Assembly (NCBI RefSeq): GCF_963678975.1
Contig: NC_089281.1
Location: 7,093,277-7,157,276, forward strand
From: Dysidea avara
Taxonomy: Eukaryota; Porifera; Demospongiae; Dictyoceratida; Dysideidae
Reading direction: 5' to 3'
DNA length: 64,000 bases
Shown: in pieces, positions 56,501 through 64,000 of the stretch
Numbering within the stretch: position 1 is the stretch's first letter
How the letters are laid out: every line of letters begins with the position of its first letter
Notes under the pieces: generated by a model
Told to the model about the DNA's origin: nothing
The model's database searches: none
Seen by the model: the letters and a program-made list of their open reading frames with translations, nothing else
Translations under genes and position numbers: made by a program

Positions 56501-59500
56501 ACTATTATATATCGTAAGTAGACTAATGAACCTTGCAGTGAACAGAGAAGGCCCATGGGTTGAAGATAAAGCATGCTAAGCAGTATTATTTTGTGAACAT
56601 GTGACTATTGCAAGTTCAGGTATAAAATATGCAGCAAAAAAAATCACATGATTACTAGGAATCAAAATTTTAATTATTCTTGTAAAAAAGTACTTCAACA
56701 AAGCATCAGCATCCCAGTATCGATATTGATATTTTCTTACTTGTATCACCCACCAGTTTCTAGGGAAGAAAGCTTCTGTATTATCTAAAATATGTGAGTG
56801 GTATTGGAGCAGGGTTGCGAATTGAGAATTAAGGTTTTATGTTACAGTGGGTTTTAGGTCCCTTTGTGCACGTCGCCATGTTTCAGTCTGGCTTAAGCTT
56901 TGTTCATTGTGCCCTGCTTTAGAATAGATTCCCTATTTTTTGTTAGGCATTATATGCAACAAGCTTCACGTTAACTGACACCAAAAGTATTTTCACATGC
57001 TCATTAAAATCCTGTAGCATTGTTGTTCAATATCTAATGGCAGGCAGTGCCTGCTTGTCCAAACGTGTTGACAACTAAAGTATCTTTTAACCAAAATTGT
57101 GAGGCAACTTGCCACAAGTACTAATTATAGTAGCAAATTACAACTAAAATAACCATTACCATATATGTACAGAAAGGGTGCAAATTCCACGACTGGTTTC
57201 TCATGAAGGATACAATATACAATTAAGACTGTTGTCAATAATATTTGTACATGTAGGATAATTCCCAGAACAAGAAATTATACACATGCTTCAAAACAAA
57301 AATTAATTAATAACATGACAGAACATCCTACTTTGTCTTCAAGCATCTATTATGCATGTGCCCTATTGACATCTATGTGCAATCACCAAACTGACATGGA
57401 ACATAGTTAACAAATTATCTATTCACTATGAACAATAGTAGCCATGCAAATCACCCAAAAGTAATGGTTAATGTCACATGACTATACAAGCCACCAAGTA
57501 TCCATGGTACATACATAGACAACCACAAGCAGCATCCATTAATGAGTGGGAATCTGGTATACCACAAAGAATACTACAAAGTGTATTTCTAATCAAGACA
57601 TAAAGTGATAAAATCAATCACCATGTAAACTTAGTTTGGTAACACCTAACCCTTCACATGAACATACTATATACACTGACTAGCTGATCAGGATGAAAAA
57701 TCTGTTCAATTTGCTGATATGCACAAGCATATTCATATTGAACTTCTCCAAAGGCTAAGAGTTATAAGGAATTAAAACATGATGCAATAAGGTAACGTTG
57801 AAAGGCTTCTATAAACACAAGGTCTTTATGTTCCTCAAACCTTTATGTTCACGCAAAAGGTCAGGCACCACCAGACTAGTAAACTCTAAAACAGCCCATT
57901 TTATTCTGCAGACTTTGCTTGAAACAGATTGTTAATGATAATCCACTAGCTCTAGTAATGCTAGAGACACTACTATCAGTTGATAATGCTCTTCCTTATA
58001 AACCACAAAAGTTGCACATGCAGTAATCAAAAATATTCATAAAAAGTGTACCAGACTAGCAATACACGGCTAATCCCAACAACTTAGTCATAAACATGCT
58101 ATTGTGAGTGGGCAAGGGTGTAGCATAACATGATGTTGTTAAGATTCTGTTTCAAATCCAGCCACTCTGCAGAATAAATTAGGCTCAAAACCAAAATTAG
58201 TTTAGGACACAACACATACAATATTATCATATGAGACTACCATAATACTACACAAACATTATATATATGGGATACACTGTACATGCACATTTTTTTACCA
58301 AGAGTCTCTCTCATGCTCTTGTACATTGTGATGGCATAAGTGTCCTTCATGAACTCCCTGACTGCCTCCCCTTGATCATTCTCCACCACCAACACTTCTT
58401 CTGGCTTCACCATATGACTGATCATGATCAACCGAACCTGCAAACATAAACCCATAATCAAAACTATATGATGTATTGTGTATGCATTGCAAGGAAATAA
58501 CAGTGTTACATGAATGAATCTCATGAAATGTAGCTCCAATACACAAAATTCTAGACCCGCTACCCACAAGAATGGACCATAAATTTATCCTGTTGAAGAA
58601 TACATATTGTATTACCTTTGACAGTACGTGGAGGTAGATTTGTCTTCGTGGAGGAATGGCCTGGGCCGATAGCATCAATGGCGATGTTGTTGAGAAAGGA
58701 TTCTCTTGATAGAGATTAGCTGCTAAGCTATTCCAGTACTCCAAACAAATCTTGAAAATCTCTTTTTCATCAACATCAGAAATTAGTACCAAATAGTGCA
58801 AAGCCTACAGAAAAAAGAGAAAGCATTTTCATAAGATAATTTAAAATGGTTTTATCCATCATTAGCACACTCACTTCCATTAGAGCATCTCTCAGTTCAC
58901 TCTACAATAGTACGGGTACACAAAATCCCATTCAATCACATTATATAATATATGAAAATGAGGTTGTACCGTTCGTTCTAACAGTTGTCCATGCTGTGTC
59001 AAGAAAGTGGTTAGAAAAAGAGCTAGATTCTGTATAAAGTTCTGTTCATCGTCTTGTCCACTCTTGTAAGCATCTTTAATGTTTGTAGTAAGTGGCAACA
59101 TCTGTAATTGAAGTTGACACATCACAAAAAACATTCAAAGTGATCTTTAAGCACCTGTTTCAGCTGCACTAATAACAGATTGAAGGTAGTGCACAATTCA
59201 TCTGTGTACTGGTCTGGTCCAACACTGACTGCAGCTATAAATTCAAATTTTCTGTAATTCACTAATTAAAATGAAATACAGACAAACCAATTTCAGTGAG
59301 GCATTTCAGTGTCACATTTCTGAATGTGGGTACATTCAAGAACTATATGAGTGTAGATAGACCATTACAGAACAGAAATGTTCCAAAATTACATTACCTT
59401 TAAAATGAGTGTACTTATCAATTTGGTTTCAAAAATGTAGCCCAGTGGAATCCAATTTAAGAATCTCAGTAACGTCTAATATATACAGACAGATTCAACC

Positions 59501-60849
59501 TTTGCAATCAACTAAATTAAGAGGTTTACATACTTCTAATGTTGCACCAACAAGAGAAAGGCTTTGGGAACTTTCCTATAGAAGATACATGAGCTGTGTA
59601 GACAATTTAGCTACTCACCATTACAAAGTTACACAATTGAAATATTTCTGAAAATTCTCCACACATGGTGTCCTTTAGGTGTTTGGCCTTTGCCTGTGTC
59701 ATTTGACCACTTGAGAAGTCAAACACTTCTTCACTATAGCAAACACACACACACACACATATATATATATTAAGGTACAAAAGAATAAGTGTTCTCACTT
59801 ACCTCAACAGTTTTAACACGGTCATGTTGTTCTGACAAAGTGATTCACTAGTCTTGCTTGCTCCAACAATTTCACTTATAAATGTTGGCCAATTGTGGGG
59901 CCATTCGTATTTCACTATCTGCAATACAATAATTATTATGAATGTTTACAAATAAGAGCTGCATACCTGCACTAATATCATATCCAACTTGCCACAGTAC
60001 GTCTTTTCTGACTACAATTTTATTCATTCATGAACAATGTTATCACAATAAACATGCTCTCTCACTTCTGACATATTTGGGTTTGCAGAGTGCTTTATCA
60101 CAAGTCCAACAATAAATTTCTTGATGCCTAACAGACACACATGTAAACATGCAGCTATTGACTTATGAGATACCTTCACACTGCTCTCTTGGAAGAGCTT
60201 TCCATCTTGTTTTAATAACATCTTCCAGCAATTGTAGAGCAAAATACTACAAGAGGATTTAAGTAATCTGGATTGAACTAAGACAAGTTGTACCTTTGTT
60301 TGTAGGTTATTTGAATATGCTAAGATGGCGTCCACTTTAGTCCAGGAATCAGGGTGTTCCTTTAACTGAGTTAGCACTTGCTGCGAAACTTGTTGCTGTT
60401 AAAAAAGAAAAACAAGACATGATATTATCAAGAGTAGGATGTGAGGCTCTCCTACAAATACTATGAACTCTTGGCTATGATTTGTCAATAAGGAGGTCAA
60501 TGACTTAATGCCAACAGAAGCCTGTACAATACATTGTCAACAAAAAAGCCCTACAAAAACCAGAATGACCTTTCAATTACCCTGACAACTCATGACTTCA
60601 CTGACTAGCTAATCTAGTTTCCATTACAAAATCTAGTTTCCATACAAATGCAACGCGCGCCCTATATGCGCTTGCTGAACTGGGAGAACTATGGAGCCTA
60701 AAGAGAATATATTCCTATAGATCTAGCTGTACCTGTTGCCCAAATCCACTGTAGAATTGGTCCACGACTTTGTCCAATAAGGTAATATCGAACTTCTGGT
60801 TGAAGTCCAGCAGCTGCATGGCTTGCTCTGGAGTAACTTCGGCTGCCAT
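50528..60849 (-). CDS. XPO1: Exportin-1 (CRM1), nuclear export receptor
   Basis: A RanGTP-dependent karyopherin that carries leucine-rich-NES cargo out of the nucleus. Thirty-three coding segments, all in phase: 60849-60733, 60395-60294, 60246-60174, 60127-60066, 60011-59967, 59918-59803, 59733-59619, 59575-59534, 59475-59398, 59342-59288, 59234-59155, 59101-58970, 58901-58875, 58804-58616, 58437-58299, 56216-56113, 55643-55566, 55516-55416, 55311-55256, 55202-55123, 55067-54984, 54381-54334, 54279-54193, 54136-54032, 52058-51980, 51925-51819, 51758-51630 (donor could be 51642), 51592-51445, 51393-51301, 51236-51105, 51044-50870, 50824-50728, 50677-50528. Total 1074 aa (human 1071). Landmarks: RanGTP-binding CRIME region ([20 protein letters not shown]), the acidic loop region [20 protein letters not shown]-groove [15 protein letters not shown] with the reactive Cys at 524, and C-terminal helix [20 protein letters not shown]. 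The start ATG follows the family N-terminus ([16 protein letters not shown]). It includes a 27-nt microexon (58901-58875) and a 54-nt mini-intron (51979-51926). Confidence 0.97.
52712..53464. mobile_element. hAT-type MITE nested in a repeat and itself carrying a MITE
   Basis: TAGGGCTGAGCGCTACTACC and AGTATCGCTCAGCCCTA are inverted termini. TCACGTGC is duplicated on both sides (52704-52711, 53465-53472). Without the inner Harbinger element it is about 430 bp. Confidence 0.9.
52818..53138. mobile_element. Harbinger-like MITE, 321 bp, innermost layer
   Basis: Same family as 42724-43043 but inverted: TGCACCTATCAATATTTAGC to ATAACATTGATAGGTGCA, bounded by TTA on both sides. Confidence 0.9.
54536..54957. 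mobile_element. Probable non-autonomous DNA element in XPO1 intron 21
   Basis: Lies between exons 21 and 22. TACTACCGTATAGAGGGG at the left and CGTATACAGTA at the right are loosely inverted. An internal ATATACCATATAGCTGG and many AAATTT/TTTGGCAAA blocks are typical of a decayed element. Overlapping frames of 98-119 codons on both strands are not host genes. Confidence 0.4.
56217..58298. other. Largest XPO1 intron (intron 15), no gene seen
   Basis: 2.1 kb without supported exons of other genes and without a repeat whose boundaries I can fix. Confidence 0.5.
59745..59772. repeat. (AC)n(AT)n microsatellite in XPO1 intron 6
   Basis: ACACACACACACACACATAT followed by ATATAT, about 10 bp upstream of the acceptor of the next exon (59733, minus strand). 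Confidence 0.85.
60429..60473. mobile_element. 45-bp micro-copy of the CAAGAG...CTCTTG MITE
   Basis: CAAGAGTAGGATGTGAGG ... CTATGAACTCTTG keeps the outer ends and an AGTAGGATNNGAG block found inside the 460-bp copies. No clear target duplication. Located in XPO1 intron 1. Confidence 0.5.
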
Positions 60850-61827
60850 GGCACCTGTGTAGCTCTAGCAGTAGGGAGATATATCGTGAATACAATCGGA
60901 TTATATTTCATTTCACCATCCTTAAGCAGCTTTAAAGCCGCCCTCCAGATTTAGTTCATATCCGACATAAAGCACATCTTGTGAGGCGCGCTTACTGTAA
61001 TTGTAAATTCTTACCTGGCGTTTCTTTGTTTGATACTTCGTCTTGGCTCGATAGTCTTTCAAATTGCTCTACAAAACACAAGGAAGGTAAAATTAGTGAT
61101 ATAAACGCGAATAAACAGCATACAATTTATAATCACCAACTTCCTATTCCGCCATATTGGAAATACATAAAACTGGTTTTGCTGGGTCAACAGGTTCGGG
61201 CAGCGTTGCTCAGTTCGGAACGGGATTATCACGAGGTTGTCTGTTCAAGTTCTACTGTTGCAGAGAACCTGTGTAAAGTTTATTTCTTGTTCAGTTCTGG
61301 TGCATTTCTTTCGAGGCGGATTATATGGACCGGTTTTTATATTAAAGGAGTGTGCGCTTTTCACACATATCCGCCAAAGAACTTCCCACTGAAACAAGAA
61401 CAAGTTTATTCCAAATGGGGATATAATGGGTGTTTCTAATTTGTAGGCAGGAATATGCACGCCTCCCTCACTAGTCACTTCTATACTGTCTGGCTGTTGA
61501 AACACTTGCCAACTGGGGTCAAGGGGCTTTTTGCAATCAGCATCCAACATTTGTGAAGGCTAATTTGTTAGCAATGGTTGATCAAGACATCAAAGTCGGT
61601 GAAATCAAGCAAAATTTCAATGATAAAACTTCAGTTACAAGTGTATCAACCATGGACAGTGTGAAAGTTACCATATACCCCTTGTTTTGTCTCTAGCCTT
61701 GCACAAATAGACCCAAATTAGACCACTTTCGCCTTCCCAACAAAAGAAGTGCAAAATTTCCCTCCTCCAAAGGGTTGAGTTGTAACAAAATATTGTCAAA
61801 TTTAGACGTTACACTTTAAAATTTTAT
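60850..61827. promoter_or_regulatory. XPO1 upstream region with possible 5'UTR exon
   Basis: The 980 bp between the FAM161 stop and the XPO1 ATG, both genes on minus. A good exon-like unit on minus at 61070-61013 has a pyrimidine-rich TTTTGTAG acceptor and a CAG|GTAAGA donor, suiting an XPO1 5'UTR exon spliced to a site near 60865. Two competing small frames occur: minus from 61550 (MLDADCKKPLDPSWQ...) and plus 61574-61696 (MVDQDIKVGEIKQ..., 40 aa). I cannot decide whether either is translated. Confidence 0.4.
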
Positions 61828-61832
61828 TTACA
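61824..61832 (-). terminator. Poly(A) signal overlapping the FAM161 stop codon
   Basis: Minus-strand TTGTAAATAAAATTT: TAA is the stop and AATAAA begins within it. Cleavage 10-30 nt downstream would leave almost no 3'UTR. Confidence 0.5.
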
Positions 61833-64000
61833 AGTTATTAAGTTCCAATATTTCTTCATCCGTAAGGCCAGCTTTCTTAAGAGCAGCTATGTACTTAGCT
61901 TCAGCCATTTTCCTGGCACTGTCTAAGCTTGTACGCTCCAGCAGAAGAGGTCTGGTGTTTAAACGTTCTGTCATCTCCTCCAACTGTAGCTGGTATTCTA
62001 TTTCCTTTGACTTCTGTAGAGCTCTGCCAACACACTATTATAAATACTAAGATAGTTACACTAACCTGTAGGCAGCGTGCTTTTCTTGCTGGCTTCTCCG
62101 TATTTCACTGCTGTGGTCACTTGACTTCACTTTATCTGAAACACGTTTTTGGATTTCCCTTTCTTTTTCCTTTCTTTCTTGTTGGCTCTGTTCCTCTTCA
62201 AGTTCCCTTCGAATACTGGACTCCAGTTTCCGTTTGTTTGCTGCTTCCCAAAGCCGAGAAGCTTCCGTTGTCATGCCAGAATATTGGCTCGGTCCACTAA
62301 ACGATCTTGAATGACTTAGTTTTACTGGTATCCTGGGTGATTTATAAGGCCACCGTGTTTCGGGTAGTGTCTCTTCATCCCTCACAATGTCTTCATACAC
62401 TTTCTCAATTCTTGATGGTATCAGCTGTGTTTTCAAGTTGAATGGCTCAACAGTTGTATTTACATTAAATTGCTTACTCCTTGCTAACTGGATTTCATTG
62501 TCAATGTGAGATTGGACATAGTCTGGAACTTCCGCAGTAATTTTAGGATGGAATCTGTGTTCCTCGGTCAGGAATGCTTTCTTTTGTCGTTCCTCAAGCC
62601 GCTTTTTTCTCAGAACTCCAATAGTATAGGCCCTACCTTTAACTTGCATACTCTTTGGTAGCTTAGAGCTTTGCAGCAACTCTCTAGCTCGCACTTTCTT
62701 TTTGATCTCTCGATACTCTTCCATCTCTCTAACCTTTTCTGTATTATCAGCATACAAATACTTTGGAACTGGCTTAGCCACAAATAATTTAATTGCCTGG
62801 TCATCTGTGATGTCTTGTTTCTTTGCTGAGTTTTGTTTCTTTTGTTCTTCATCTCTCTTTATAAAGGAAAATGGTCTTTCAGATGCTTTTAACATCTCTT
62901 TACGGGATTGCTTAATTTGAGTTCTTCTTTGCTCATTCTCTGCCACTATTAACTGATAAAGTGGAAGATAGGTGCTCGATGGTACAGGAATTGCTTTAAA
63001 TTTCTTTTGTAATTCAAACTCTTCAAGTACCTCCCTCTCAAGTTTCTCTCTTTCTGCCTCCATTGCACTCCGGCTTCTTTTCTTTACAGAATTCTGCTCC
63101 CTAATTGTCATAGAAAAAGGCCTTGGTACTGTTACACGAGGGTACCATTTCGGTGTAGCAGCAACTTTATTCTTAGTAGCATTGATCACTTTCCCTTCAT
63201 TTGGCAAGTAACTGTCCACAGAAAAGTCTTCCCACATGCTACTAATGATTTCCATAGCAGAAGAACGATCCTGGGCTGAGGCATATGACTCAATAGTTAG
63301 TGACGAGACAGCAGATTCCTGTGAGTCTGAATCTTCATCTTCAGAATTGCTACCACTTATGTTCTCATTCAACGACTCCATGCTGATGCTACATGGTGTC
63401 AAATTATCTCCATTCTCTATCTCACAACTATCAGAAGTTTCTTCGAATCTGTGATGCTTGTTTGGGGTAACAACGTCTACAATTTCAGTTCCACTCCCAG
63501 AATCATTAATCCACACATGCTTCTTAGCTTGGTCTGATGACTGTGTATGGGTAAAAACAATAGCCGAAGGCTTGAAGGCAGCTTTGCTAGCAGTGTTCTC
63601 TGCCACTGCCCCAGTTTTCTTAAGCATATCTTCATCAAGGGACTTACTAAGTAAACGGGTAGCTGCCATTGAAGTATTCTGATGGGACTCCAGCAGTCTC
63701 TCAACGGATGACAGAGTTCTTTGGTTGGCTGACTGAATTTTGATCAAGTCTGCACGTACTGAATATGGAGAGTCAAAATAGCTTCTAGTCTTACCAACTG
63801 GAGAGCTGACAGACCTTCTCACACACTGTGCCTCTCTTCGGCTGGACAAAGGTAAAGCATTTCCCAAACTGACTAATTTTTCTGGACGCAAGTCCTCGCG
63901 TAAGTTGCCCACAGGTGATTTTATATCGTCAGAAGGTCTGCCCTTTGGAGGAGAAACGCAAGAATTAGTGAAAGAACTTTTGCGATGAGGCAATATCATC
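61828..64000 (-). CDS. FAM161A: FAM161 family centrosomal/ciliary protein (5' end outside window)
   Basis: FAM161A is a microtubule-associated protein of the ciliary base and connecting cilium; loss in humans causes retinal degeneration. Two exons are visible: 64000-62066, open at the window edge, and 62023-61828, joined through a GTTAGT donor and GGCAG acceptor in phase. About 710 residues are seen. The N-terminal part is Ser-rich and low-complexity. The FAM161 (UPF0564) domain follows: VPSSTYLPLYQLI, ERPFSFIKRDEEQKK, KLFVAKPVPKYLY, KKVRARELLQSSKLPKSMQ and the EHRFHPKITAEVPDY block. A charged Glu/Lys/Arg-rich coiled-coil segment (EREIQKRVSDKVKS) comes next, then the conserved tail RPLLLERTSLDSARKMAE, KYIAALKKAGLTDEEI. 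The AATAAA signal overlaps the TAA stop. FAM161A and FAM161B cannot be separated with the N-terminus missing. It lies upstream of XPO1 on the same strand. Confidence 0.85.

Noticed and set aside
58376-58801. 141-codon minus-strand frame as one XPO1 exon
   Set aside because: Family alignment breaks after LHVLSK, where a GTAAT donor (58616) and a CAG acceptor (58438) remove a segment that shifts the following block out of frame.
61245-61550. 101-codon minus-strand frame as a separate gene
   Set aside because: Only the first 35-40 residues look protein-like, no domain is recognisable, and a competing plus-strand frame lies beside it. Kept only as a note in the XPO1 upstream region.

Overview
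The window is eukaryotic and animal. Coding sequence is split into short GT-AG exons, intergenic DNA is AT-rich and crowded with small non-autonomous transposons, and several genes have clear animal orthologues. A non-bilaterian marine invertebrate, most likely a demosponge, is my best guess. It rests on gene content, tiny introns, MITE (miniature inverted-repeat transposable element) density and frequent TAGCTAGC runs, and no marker settles it. All exon models were assembled by hand from splice signals, reading phase and family knowledge.

Layout. 1-10.6 kb: transposon-rich, no convincing host gene. It holds a tRNA-like SINE head, hAT-type MITEs, a 1.5 kb foldback and two 3' ends of non-LTR retrotransposons. 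10.66-11.98 kb (-): leucine-rich-repeat exon. 12-19 kb: repeats plus isolated exon-like islands. 19.13-24.19 kb (+): an unrecognised protein of about 110 aa. 24.36-29.11 kb (+): complete 14-exon acetyl-CoA synthetase (ACSS1-like, 644 aa). 29.33-30.04 kb (-): 60-aa DMAC1-like membrane protein. 30.16-40.89 kb (+): 22-exon ABCD4-type ABC half-transporter (640 aa), head-to-head with the previous gene. 41.58-42.34 kb (-): intronless secreted fibrinogen-domain protein. 42.4-50.5 kb: repeats. 50.53-60.85 kb (-): complete 33-segment exportin-1 (XPO1/CRM1, 1074 aa). 61.83-64.0 kb (-): FAM161 ciliary/centrosomal protein, 5' end beyond the window.

The genes do not form a pathway; most are unrelated housekeeping genes. 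The notable neighbourhood is XPO1-FAM161, which keeps the order and orientation seen on human 2p15. Other points of interest are a 16-18-bp motif (CTCTAATAGARCAGTC) recurring inside MITEs with different termini; a MITE family with 7-bp target duplications that exists as 460-bp copies and as a 25-bp micro-copy; a Trp-to-Phe change at the acetate-pocket position of the acetyl-CoA synthetase; and a 54-nt, stop-free, in-frame mini-intron in XPO1.
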